In this document: one piece after another, positions 9,425 through 20,106 of the stretch
Layout of the letters: every line of letters begins with the position of its first letter
Numbering within the stretch: position 1 is the first letter of the stretch
Source: Suillus spraguei
Lineage: Eukaryota; Basidiomycota; Agaricomycetes; Boletales; Suillaceae
Reading direction: 5' to 3'
NCBI GenBank assembly: GCA_016800925.1
Contig: JABCPU010000196.1
Span: 1 to 64,000 of the forward strand
DNA length: 64,000 nt
Program-made: the position numbers and the translations under genes
The notes under the pieces: model-generated
Databases searched by the model: none
What the model was told of the DNA's origin: nothing
The model's input: only the letters and a program-made list of their open reading frames with translations

Positions 9425-11058
9425 CTACACACTGTCACTAGTAGATACGGGTATACCCTCTTGGAATGCAATTGTAGTTATGTTGGTTCCTGTCTCAGAG
9501 TCGGCCACAAGCTTAGCGTGATATTCTCGAACGCTGAGGAGGAGACGCGGTCCCAGAACAAACATCTGTATGAGCAGGGAAATTTCAAGAATGCCAGAAT
9601 AAATCTCAGTTCCCGTTGAAGAAGAACCCTATAGAAATGATAAGGGTCGTCAGAAGCGCGTGTTAGTCGCAAGTTGGCGCACCGATATCTGTGAAGAGAG
9701 AAGGCCGACAGTGGACAAGCAAGAAACAGCAGCGTGTCTGGTGAAGAAGTTCAGCCATCAAAGACATTGCATTGAAGTCTCGAACCCACGCTGCAAAGTA
9801 AAACACATGAGTTTTTATTAACACAATAAAACAGTCCCTCCCTGCAGAACGTCGTTGCAGTCCACTGAAGTGTCTTATAGCAATCCAGACTGCAAGACAT
9901 AGTACGAGGACCTCCCATACGACAGTGAGTATCCAAGTCTCAGATAGTGGGTCGTCACTTTTTCCACTGAGAACACACAGATGGGCGCCAGAGAGGATAA
10001 GTTCCTCTGGTATTCATGAGCCTAATATGCTCGTGTCTTCAAATAATAATCGAAGCTCACCCCCTGAAGCCTTACTACTTGCTACTGCGAGGATCACTGC
10101 GCATATAATCGTGACGGCCATAGAGATTCCGGAGAGAAAGTTTGAAATCTTTCTGGATCGCTGGTACATCGCATGTAACCGAATAATTAAAATGTCTAGC
10201 GTGATATGTCAGTCAAGTCAATCTTGATGAGATACTGCAACTAAGTAGCTCACAACCCAGCATGACATTTACAACGTAAACTATCCACCATTGTGCGAGA
10301 CCCAGAATAGTACCTGGAAGATCCAAGTTACTGATGAGCCTAGAGGATTGGATGCTTCAATGAACTCACAGCTGTAGCAGTCATTATATTACCCCAACAA
10401 AGTGGATGAGGATTTCACTCACCCCTACGTAGAAGGACAGTGAGTTGGAATGGCGTGATAAAAATAGTGCAGAATCCTCACTACATCTGTCACCGAGACT
10501 GACGGAAGACCTACTACATGCCGCCAGTCAGAAGAATAGATCACAATATTTGACTGTGATGAAACATACACAGTATGCTGATGCTGATCGTAAAATAATA
10601 TCTTATTAGTACAGTACAGACTAAATTGGCCTGGCAAACATACCCAAATGCAAGCATTCCGATGTAGCGCACCTAAATCATGTTGTAAGTTAGCACAATG
10701 TTCCAACTAAAGTTAAAATATAGAATTAGGCACACTAATATATAGGACAGTCATCCGGGACCAGCGTTGCCTCTGTCACTCGAAATTAGATGTATTATCC
10801 TGTAGACCGGGGACTCTACTCACCAAGACTAGTTCAAACTAGAGAACCGTTAGATAGCTGCTCTAGATTCTAGTGATGCCATCAACTTACCTCTTGTCCA
10901 AATGTCAATGCTGAATATCATCGGACATCAATAAGTCTCTCGATAAGCATATAATTGTATATTGCTCACCCCAATCGTATACGACTACTGTAGAAGATGC
11001 AACTGCATACGTGAGTCAATGTGGTAAAGGGTAAATCTGAGTGAGTTATTGTTGACAT
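9425..11058 (-). CDS. DUF6533-family multi-pass membrane protein, many tiny exons
   Basis: The family pattern appears block by block along the minus strand, each between splice sites: ASSTVVVYDW, ALTFGQE (a 20-nt exon at 10891-10910), FELVL (a 15-nt exon at 10824-10838), RQRWSRMTVLYIS, VRYIGMLAF, VVNVMLG, RLHAMYQRSRKIS with a following membrane helix, WEVLVLCLAVWIA, KTHVFYFA, and the C-terminal GPRLLLSVREYHAKLVADS ending at the TAG at 9425-9427. DUF6533 proteins are Agaricomycete seven-helix-like membrane proteins of unknown function. The start at 11058 (MSTITHSD) is uncertain because one base is out of frame before the first conserved block, so it may be a damaged gene or use an undetected exon. 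Confidence 0.6.
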
Positions 11059-11539
11059 CACTGACTTTCCTGTCTACGAACCTACGAAATAGCTGTAAAT
11101 TCGATAATCATCGAGCAGCGGCCACCATTGAGGTTCATTCGATACTAGGGTCATTCTGAAGGGATTAGCGACAGAGAATTGCGAATGTGGGCTAGTGTAT
11201 TTGGCCATGCTAAGCCTTTTATATACCACCATCGGAAGCGCTTTTCCGCCGTCAGGGATTCGGTTATCGGGTAGCGATATTAGTGAGATCAGTAGATCTA
11301 ACACAGGCCTAGAGCTGTGACCAAGGCAGTGAACCTTAAAGCTTGAGCTTGGGCGGATCCGGGATTGTTGAGATCATGTTAGCACAGGCAGGAGCTGACT
11401 ATCTTCGAAAGAGACACTGCAACAAAAGTTAGGCAACCTTGATTACGAGAATCCCGATTGACAGACGAATGTACATAAACAAACAACGCTAACTGCACTG
11501 CTATGATTCTTGCTACTAGGAGCATTCCTGAATCCCTGG
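11059..11539. other. Intergenic, no gene seen
   Basis: The region between the DUF6533 start and the end of the distal amine oxidase gene. It would hold the upstream promoter of the former. I see no clear motif. Confidence 0.4.
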
Positions 11540-14500
11540 TTAAAGCTCAAACTTGATACGAAGGTAGAGCTCAGAAGCCTTCCTCATCTCTTCCACCGTT
11601 GAGGGAGGTGCAGGTTTCCCATCCAGGTCATACACCTGCTCCGGATAGTACTCGAATGCAGCAGGGGGTTGCGGGACGCAGTGGGCTGGACGAACATCAT
11701 AATCATTGTAAGAAAACGGATCTCCTGGCTTCTTGGGAGGCTGAAGCAGTATAGCATTGGCAGACTCGATCGAAACGTCGTAGTCGAAGTAATTGAAAGG
11801 TGTCAAGAAGAAACTACATAACGCAGTGAGTCTTCACGTCGTATGAATGCATAGCCAGGATCTAACCTTGAGGCAGCTGTATTAGTCCTGGTATTTGGAA
11901 CATCCTCTGATGCAGGCTATTACCAAGTATTTTAGCTCCGCATCCAAACACTAGAAGGCAAACTTACTAAGTGGTGCATCCCGACGTTAATCCAGGTCAC
12001 CAAATCCTGTTGAGTAATATTTTCACCGTCAAAAAAGTTGTGGAAGTCAACAGGGGGGGCCCCTGGAAGGTTAAAGTTCCACATGCTACTGGAAGACGGC
12101 TCTGTATCCTTGCGACGAGACACCGCCAAGTTATATCGCGCCCAGTTGGCATTCTTGAGCAGACGCTTGGATCCTACGACGGTCTTAGAAGAATACCTGT
12201 CAAGACAATACAAGCACATTCGATGTGTTCTGCGCACATTATAAACTGGTGAGTATCCCGGATGGATTGCGTATCCTCTAGGAATTCCCCATTTATTGGT
12301 TTTGTCAGTGTTCACAATAGTATAACCTCCTTGGAAATTGGTGGGGAATCTCAGCAGGGCTTTATCTTCGTTGTCAATCATTTCACGGGTGATCTTTTGT
12401 TGGATCACTTCCCCGCCCCAGTCATCGTCGAACCATGGTTGGCTGGTGACTTCCTGGCTGAGACTTGTTTTCAATAGCGAATTTTGTGTACCTCCGACGT
12501 CAAGGTCGACCTGCAAAGAGAGCTTAGGCCATGAAGTTTGTCATGTGGTTTCTCAAAACCTTGAAGTTGATGACATGATCGTGGAGACTTCCAACTAGTG
12601 ATTTATATCAGTAATGTCCATATACATCGAAAATACTGCGAGACAGCATACGAGTGGTGTTCCAGATTTTGCTTCCGTAAGCTCCTTGCTCGTCATCCCA
12701 GAACCCTGATAAAAGGTATCCGGATGCCGATACGCGAACCTCGATAGTTCCATCGATATGGAAAATATATTCAAACTTGGGAGAGTCTCACACGTGAGTA
12801 TATGACCATTGACCGAGCAATAGGTACTTAGTACTCACCACTAAATAAAGGTTGACAATAGTTGAATCTTGAAAGACGGAAGCTGATCATAATACTCACA
12901 ATAGTCATAACTAAATGCAATGTCTTGAGTGCATACATCTTAGAGAACCTTTTACCATAATGTCACTTACTTTCCAACAGTGGCAACACTCCTAATGACC
13001 AGCTGATAACCTTTGACCGCACCAAATTCACTTCGCTCAAAACCAAGATGTCTTGATATAGGACGTCCGCTATCCTGCTCAAAGACACATATCGCCCGCT
13101 TCCTGGTCATCATCTCTTTCGCCGAAAAGGTGGTAGCTGGGAGGTAAATTGCCTCATCTGGCAATCATATCCTGGAAGCAGGTCGCGAACCGATTGCCCC
13201 ATGCCAAAGTACGGATCTAGAAGTGCAGTACTTGACTTATAGGGATCATTTCCAGCTGTGTTACACAGTTCAGTTGTATTTCTTTTGATCCAGACTCGAC
13301 AACTCACTGTATTGCGCCAATGCTTCTTGGGGCTTCAGCTAGTTTGAACATTAGTCAGATAGCTGAAGTAGTGCAGTGGACAATGGTCAATTACCTCGTA
13401 GATGATCCGCTCGCCTCAGAAGCGTATATCCCACAAATTTAGTCCCATGTCACGATCGAAACCCAGGTAAAGTCCCCACCCCATCCAACTGACGTAATTC
13501 AAGTCATGGTCAATCCTAAACCGCAACCCAGCAAAAGATACAGAACGAGGTCCTGGAAGGTTGTCGAGGTCGCGTAAGGCACCAATACGTTCTCGCGTAC
13601 TCCAAGAGAGGTCTTCTTCTTCCTTTGTCACTGGAGGCACACGCTTGAGCGTACCATTACGAAACGCATCCATGAATGATTCAGCTGTGTCAAATACTTG
13701 GTGATTATACACGATCTAAGTTTAACGGATATGGGTTAAACACGACAATGTTCTAAATCCGAAAGAGGATTGACCTTCAGCTGGTCCCATTTCGAAGGAT
13801 CAGTACCACTGACGTCGACATATTGCCAAAGATTCAGTGGATGCAACCAAAATCCGGGCGTGTCTCTTTGCCAGTTTAACCAGAAGCGCCTAAACGATCC
13901 GTCGAAACTGAATGGCCCAGCGCCTCCAGCGACAATAGTCTCATTGGGCAAACCACCTAGAAGTTCCTGAGAAAGTGTGAGGAAGACTAGGTAAGCCAAA
14001 TGATGACTTGCCTTGTATGCATCCATTAGTGGAGCTGCTATCTTGGTGTTGATTTCCGGCAAATTCCAGTCAAGAGAATCATATCCCCGTGCGTTATAGG
14101 GAAGAGTTTCGGTGTGATAAATCTCTGTCAAATGCGTTATCTCCGTAGCCAACGTGACCGGGAGCGGCCCGACGAGGTAATCTCTAATCACAGGTTCTAC
14201 GGCCCCGCCATGGTGAATGGTGATCCGAGCGAACCTTGCAGGCGCGTCACGAAGATCCAAAGACGAAAAGTACTTGAGAACATCAGCCTTAGGGGGATAG
14301 TATGCCTGTATCATATAGACGGAGTTATCGGATGGCCGAGCTGTATCTCCTCGCGTGAGGTTTAGGTTCATCTGGGCACTTAGAAGCCAATTTTGAATTT
14401 CCACCATTTCATTGATCGTAAGAGAAGCCCATGGGTTGATTGGAGCTGGCGGGCGAGCGGGAGGTGGAATATTAGATGCACAGATCTTGATATCTTCATC

Positions 14501-14719
14501 ATAGCCAGTGCCATTCGCAAGTGTCTCGGTATCTCCGAAAATAATTTCGGGGCTGGGGGTGGAGGGTCTGACCTGTATGACGGTCAGCGAGGCCAGTGCG
14601 AGGACGAGGATGAAAAAAAGGCCAAGTCGAAGAGAGGTAATCCTGCTCGACGCTCGCGTTGACTCATGCTTGGGTTCATCCAAGGATATAGCTTTCAGCT
14701 GCTCGTATCTTCTGGCCAT
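11540..14719 (-). pseudogene. Copper amine oxidase, membrane-anchored, dead tandem copy
   Basis: This gene would oxidise primary amines using copper and topaquinone. It has 13 exons (14719-14012, 13966-13775, 13715-13395, 13348-13318, 13255-12971, 12910-12900, 12840-12839, 12775-12652, 12594-12560, 12510-12238, 12183-11968, 11916-11867, 11813-11540). All lengths equal the proximal copy except exon 1, exon 3 (321 versus 318) and exon 5 (285 versus 286). An N-terminal hydrophobic segment (LGLFFILVLALASLTVI) suggests a type II membrane anchor. The cofactor site TVGNYDYL, the copper ligands HDH and the later MHHL are all kept. However, exon 3 has a TGA at 13416-13418 where the partner codes Arg, and exon 5 lacks one base near 13163 (after GYDC). 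The first intron begins GC. I chose MARRYEQ as the start by analogy with the partner. Confidence 0.88.
12839..12840 (-). other. Putative 2-nt microexon TG in the distal amine oxidase
   Basis: Read on the minus strand, ATTTAG is followed by TG and then GTGAGT. Including these two bases restores the frame between the 11-nt exon (12900-12910) and exon 8 and makes the Leu of NYDYL. Confidence 0.7.
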
Positions 14720-14949
14720 GATGGCGGATGAAGAGATACTTGTCTGACTGAACAAGATGCAAAGCCATAAATACAGAAAGTTTGCTATCGTGCGGGCACC
14801 CGCCGGGATTAATCTAAGATGAATGACGAATCAGGAATCGAACCTCTTTATGTTTATAATTTCATGAGTAAGATTGATACACGTGTTGTAAAGGAGTCAT
14901 ATTGTTAGCTACCTGATCACCACATCACCTTCCTATCTCTGATAAGGCT

Positions 14950-17900
14950 TTACAACTCGAGTTTGATGCGATGATATAACTCTGAGGCTTTGCGCATGTT
15001 TTCGATTGACAAAGCAGGGGCAGGCCTCCCATCCAGGTCGAACATCTTCGCCGGATGGTACTCGAAGGGTGACGGATGTTCCGGCAGGCAGTGAGCGGGT
15101 TGAACACCGTAATCGTCATATGTGAAGGGGTCACCAGGCTTTTCTGGGTTCTTCAGGAGGACAGCATTGGTCGACTCGATAGATACATCGTGATCGAAGT
15201 AATTGAGAGGCGTCAAGAAGAAGCTGATGGACTGTTGATCAGCTCTTATTCCACATGAGAGAAGTAAGCGAAGCCAACCTTGATGCCGCTGTATTCGTTC
15301 GTGTGTTAGGTGCGTCTTCTGATTGAGGCTATATAGATGCACATAATGAGGCTTCACGGTGTACTTCATTAGGCAAGCTACTAACAAGATGATGCATGCC
15401 AAGGTTCACCCAGGCAACTAGATCTTCTTGTGTGATATTCTCTCCATCAAAGAACTTGTGGAAGTCGACAGGAGGGTCACCGGGTAAATTGAAGTTCCAC
15501 ATGCTGCTCGAGGACGGTTCTGTCTCCTTGCGACGGGAGACGGCCAGGTTGTAGCGCGCCCAGTTCACGTTCTTCAGGAGCCGCTTTGAACCGACGACCG
15601 TCTGCAATCCAAAAGTCAGACCTTCGTCACAATATCCTTGTTAACATACGTACGTTGTGAATTGGAGAATAGCCTGGATGGATGGCATACCCTCTCGACG
15701 TTCCCCACTTGTTGGTCTCCTCTTGATTAACTATTGCATAGCTGCCCTGGAAGTTCGTCGGGAACTTCAATAAGGCATCGTTCTCGTCGCCGATATACTC
15801 TCGTGTGACTACTTGCTGGATGACTTCATCTCCCCAGTCATCCTCGAACCAAGGCTGGGTGATTGCTTCTTGACTCAAAGTAGTCTTCAACAACGAGTTT
15901 GCTGTACCCGCCACATCAAGGTCAACCTGTAATGAATCGTCAACGTTATGAATTAACCGCAGGGGAGGCTGTTGACCTTGTAGTTGATAACATGGTCGTG
16001 CAAACTACCCACTAATAACGCGTTAGGTCAATCAAAGAGACAAGTAAAGTACAAACTGCTGGTCTCCCAGATTCGATTGCCATATTGCCCTTGTGCTTTA
16101 TCGTAGAAACCAGCTTGCAAATAGCCGGAAGCGGAGACGCGGACCTCGATGGTCCCGTCAAGATGGAAGATATAGTCAAACTACACAACAATTAATGAGG
16201 TCGATGGTGAAAATTACACTTGCTTCATCACTCACCACTACAGGAAATAACACAGAATTCAGTCAACATCACGAAAATGGCTAAACATTGCACGTACAGT
16301 AATCATAACTAGGGTTCGAATTTCAGCATCATCTCACAGAAAGAACAAAAATCACACACTTTCCAACCGTAGCAATACTTCTGATCACGAGCTCATAACC
16401 TTTGACTGCCCCAAACTCATTTTCTTCGTAACCAAGATGTCTCGTAAGAGGTCGTCCGCTATCATGCTCGAAGATACAAATTGCACGCTGTTGTGTGGAT
16501 AATCCATCCGCTGAGTACGTGGTTGCTGGCAAATACACGGCTTCGTGTGGGCAATCATAGCCTGGCAACATATCACGGACGGATTGCCCCATGCCGAAGT
16601 AGCGATCGAGCCAAGCAGTCGTTGCCTGGAATGGATCATTGCCCGCTAGAGAACACTTGTCAGACAAACTGAAGTACAAAAAAAACAGTATTTGACCACC
16701 TACCATATTGTGCAAGAGCTTCCTGAGGCCTAAGCTGTGCAGGGGATCAGAATATTACATAAATGGATGGTTACGTCAAATATATCTTACCTCATAAACA
16801 ATCCGCTCATCACGGAATCTGATATCCCACAAACTTAAACCCATGTCTCTGTCGAAACCAAGATACAAACCCCAACCCATCCAGCTGACATACTGAAGAT
16901 CATGATCCACTCTGAACCTAAGACCTGCAAATGATACCGAGCGAGGTCCAGGAAGATGGTCGAGATCACGTTGAGCTCCGATACGCTTACGAGTACTGTA
17001 CGACAAATCTGTGTTTGGGTCAATAACGGGGACGCGTTTGAGGCTGCCATTGTGAAATGCTTCCATGAAAGATTCCGCGGAGTTAAAGACTTGGTGGTTG
17101 TATACGATCTAAGACTAATTTGAGCACATAAAGTCCCATTTAAAGTCATATTTGAAACCGTACCTTCAACTGGTTCCATTGCGAGGGATCAGTACCGCTG
17201 AGATCAATGTACTGATATAAGTTGAGTGGGTGTAAGAAGAAACCGGGCGTGTTGCGCCGCCAGCTAAGCCAGAGGCGTCTGAATGAACCGTCAAAGCTGA
17301 ATGGCCCACTGCCTGCCGTGATAAGAGTATCCTGGGGAGTGCCACCCAGGAGTTCCTGAAACAACCGCCTTGTAAGTGACGTGTAAAGACATAACATGGC
17401 GCGAATGACCTCGTATGCTTCCATTAAGGGTGCTGCCATCCTGTCAAAAATTTCTGGGACAGTCCAGTCACGCGTATCAAAGCCACGTGCATTGTGCGGA
17501 ATAGCGTCCAGATGGTATATCTCCGTCAAATGTTCCATGCGAGTGGATGGCCCAATAGGAAGCGGTCCAACAAGATAATCCTTTACGACAGGCTCTGGTG
17601 CAGAACCGTGGTGGATTGTGACCCGCGCATACTTTTCCGGGATGTCCAATGAGGATAACGATGAGAAGTAATTTAGGACGCTGGCTTTAGGCGGGTAGTA
17701 TGCTTCTATCATGAATATGTGATTGTCCGATGGCTTTGATATAGCCCCACGCGTCAGGTTAAGGGCCCGGGCAGGCTCCTCCAACCACTTCTGGATCTGA
17801 ACGGCCTGTTCAATGGTGAGAGAGGCCCATGGATTGATGGGGGCTGGGGGACGGGCAGCAGGGGGTGCGGATGAGGCACAGGCCTTCACGGAGTCCTCGT

Positions 17901-18081
17901 CATGATTGTCCTGTGCTCCCAAGTCTACTGATAAGGGATTATGGATGTGCAGAAAAGAAAGCGTCACCAACGCCAGACATGCGACGAGCCCGATCGCGAC
18001 ACGACGTGTGGTGCGATACGACTTGCGTGACTGGACTTTGCCGTCATCTTCGCTCTTCAGGAGTTCATAACCACCAGCCAT
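14950..18081 (-). CDS. Copper amine oxidase, membrane-anchored, intact copy
   Basis: Predicted primary-amine oxidase of 827 residues. Exons: 18081-17410, 17355-17164, 17108-16791, 16734-16704, 16645-16360, 16308-16298, 16237-16236, 16180-16057, 16011-15977, 15926-15654, 15601-15386, 15328-15279, 15223-14950; the total is a multiple of three and all frames agree. After MAGGYELLK a hydrophobic segment (about residues 28-46) looks like a signal anchor, so the catalytic part would face the lumen or outside. Landmarks: IHHGSAPEPVV, PRSVSFAGLRFRVDHD, FGMGQSVRD, the topaquinone motif TVGNYDYL, copper ligands HDH (exon 9) and MHHL (exon 11), SEDAPNTRTNTAASRFFLTPLNYFD-type C-terminus. The modified Tyr is encoded in an 11-nt exon. 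It lies about 230 bp upstream of the dead copy in the same direction, so the two arose by tandem duplication. Confidence 0.93.
16236..16237 (-). other. Putative 2-nt microexon TG in the intact amine oxidase
   Basis: Read on the minus strand, CCTGTAG precedes TG and GTGAGTG follows it. The codon T|TG spans three exons and gives Leu. Without these two bases the gene is out of frame after the topaquinone exon (16298-16308). Confidence 0.75.
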
Positions 18082-18742
18082 GGCGATAGTGGAAGGGTGT
18101 GAAAGTCAACGTGCTCTGTCGCTCTCCTTAAATGCCGTGAGCCAGCCCTATGTGATCACATGAACTTCCAAGTCAACGGACTTCCTGGGCGTTTCTTTGT
18201 GACCCGATTGGCAGTAATTAGTAGTAATAATACAATACACGTGCCACGAGTCCGGTGGTAGGCCGATACAAGGCTATTGACAACGTTGAACTCGCTATCT
18301 AGGCGACAGAGATAACGCCCTGCTATATATACCTCCCTTCCATATGATGTGTGTTTTGAACTTTAAAGTAGTGTAAGCTTAGGTCTGAATTGGACAAGCT
18401 AGGTCAACAAAGTACTTGCCATGTATAGTCGTTGGCATTTAAAACTTGTACTAACCTGCAAATTGAAAGATGTGGCAGGTGAACCTTCCAGTTGCTGGCT
18501 ACGCTATCGCAGAAATTCACGCGAGTTTCAAGTGCCAGATAGGTCGGTGAAAGGTTCAAAATTTTCATGGCTGTAGGATTGTTGCCATATGTAACTCATT
18601 ACCACATTATGGTTTGGCTAAGTTTGGCCTTTGATCGAAATGGTAATGATTATTATGTAATCAAGCGCGTGCACGTCAACATTCAACTTTACTCACCTAG
18701 TGCGTGTAGTACCAACAAAGTCTATCTGCGTCTCAATATAAA
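18082..18742. promoter_or_regulatory. Divergent intergenic region between amine oxidase and SAP18
   Basis: About 660 bp separates two genes transcribed away from each other, so both promoters must lie here. A TATATATACC stretch occurs at about 18324, and CACGTG at 18239-18244 is an E-box-like palindrome. No binding protein can be named. Confidence 0.4.
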
Positions 18743-19752
18743 ATGGCCGACATAGAGACTACAACCCCAGCGGGACAGCCTATCGTCTCAAGAGAGAAGG
18801 TTATTTTATTTTTATTTTGGTTTGCACAGTTAATCCTCAGTTGTTTTTTTTCCACTAGACGGCCCCATTCCTCATCCGAACGTTTGTAAAGGTTGGATCA
18901 TTCCATAGACTGTCCTTGTTCGAAGAGAATACTCTACCAACCACAGATGAGCAACAAATTTACACATGGTAAGTGTGCAGGTGTCTCTTCTCTCACTCTC
19001 TTTTGACCCCCATATCTAGGAAAGATGCTACCTTGCGTGAAGTACTGACGACTCTCCGAAATACCGCACCCCAAATACCAGAATTTCGCCACCCTCTCGC
19101 TCGTTATTCATTCCGCGCTATATACGCAGATGCAGCAAACAGAGGACGCTTTGCACAGAAAGAGCTTGGTATGGTGTATTCTCGCGATATTCTGGGCGAG
19201 CCAGGTACCATCGATAGCCCCGCGCCACGCCTGCTCAACGATACGGATGACGAATCCAGAGAGCAAACAGAGCGGGAGAAAGAGGAGAGGACCCTCGATG
19301 AACTTCGATTCGTACCAGGAGACTACCTTTGCGTCTCTATTATCCTTCCAAAAGCCGCCGCGGCTGCAGTAGCTGCAGCTACCCAGGCAGAGACCACTGT
19401 CAAAGTTCCAGTTCAAAACGGCTGGAGATCCGCACCAGCAGTGCGGCAGAGTGATGCAGGCTGGGGAGCAGCAGCCCCCGCTGGCCGAGGTGGGGGTCAC
19501 TGGCGAGGGGACTCTAACCCTGCTCCTCCCAGTGGCCCACGAGGAAGAGGTGGTGGTAGTGGAAGGGGTGGAGACTTTGCTGGAAGAGATCGCGAATTTG
19601 ACCGCAACAGAGATTCAGAGAGACGCCCGCCCCCGAGGCGTGATTCACCACCTCACCGAGGAGGCGGCTGGGGTGGCAGGGGTGGCAAACGGTCACTATC
19701 GGGTTCGCGATCAAGGAGCCCACCGCGACGCAGAGGATCTCGCTACGATTAA
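18743..19752 (+). CDS. SAP18-like protein (Sin3/ASAP complex subunit) with RGG/RS tail
   Basis: Exons 18743-18799, 18859-18968 and 19020-19752 join in frame to 299 residues. The SAP18 fold is recognisable from REKTAPFLIRTFVKVGSFHR, through QQIYTWKDATLREV, to the closing FVPGDYLCVSIILP. SAP18 binds splicing regulators (Acinus, RNPS1) in the ASAP complex and was first found with the Sin3 histone deacetylase in animals. After the domain (about residue 140) the protein continues with an Ala-rich piece, GRGG-type repeats and an Arg/Ser-rich end (SRSRSPPRRRGS). This tail is unlike short animal SAP18 but suits an RNA-associated nuclear protein. It diverges from the amine oxidase gene. Confidence 0.9.
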
Positions 19753-20106
19753 TATGGTTTCCTTTGTACATTTATTGTAGCTTTAGCTACCGTTTGCAAA
19801 CTCATTCTAGTTCTTGCCAAATTTATGTTATGCAGAATCAGTGTCCAAATTTTGACAAGGACTTGATCAACTTTTCAATCGTTTATATGTACGTGCTTTC
19901 AATATTAAATTAGTATGCCTTGCGGATCAACCGAATATCACGACTCTTCAACGTGTTCGCGCAAGTCTTACAGTCGACCTCTCTTCCTCATGCCCACGGT
20001 CCAATCCTGAGTTCACACCTTGCCTTGCGTTTGTGCTTCTTCGCTTCTGGTACTCCTCCGAACTCGTGTTTATACATAATCACATATCAGCGACATCGCC
20101 ACCAAT
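19753..20106. other. Intergenic, no gene seen
   Basis: SAP18 3' UTR followed by the NADAR gene promoter. No clear motif or open frame of interest. Confidence 0.4.
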
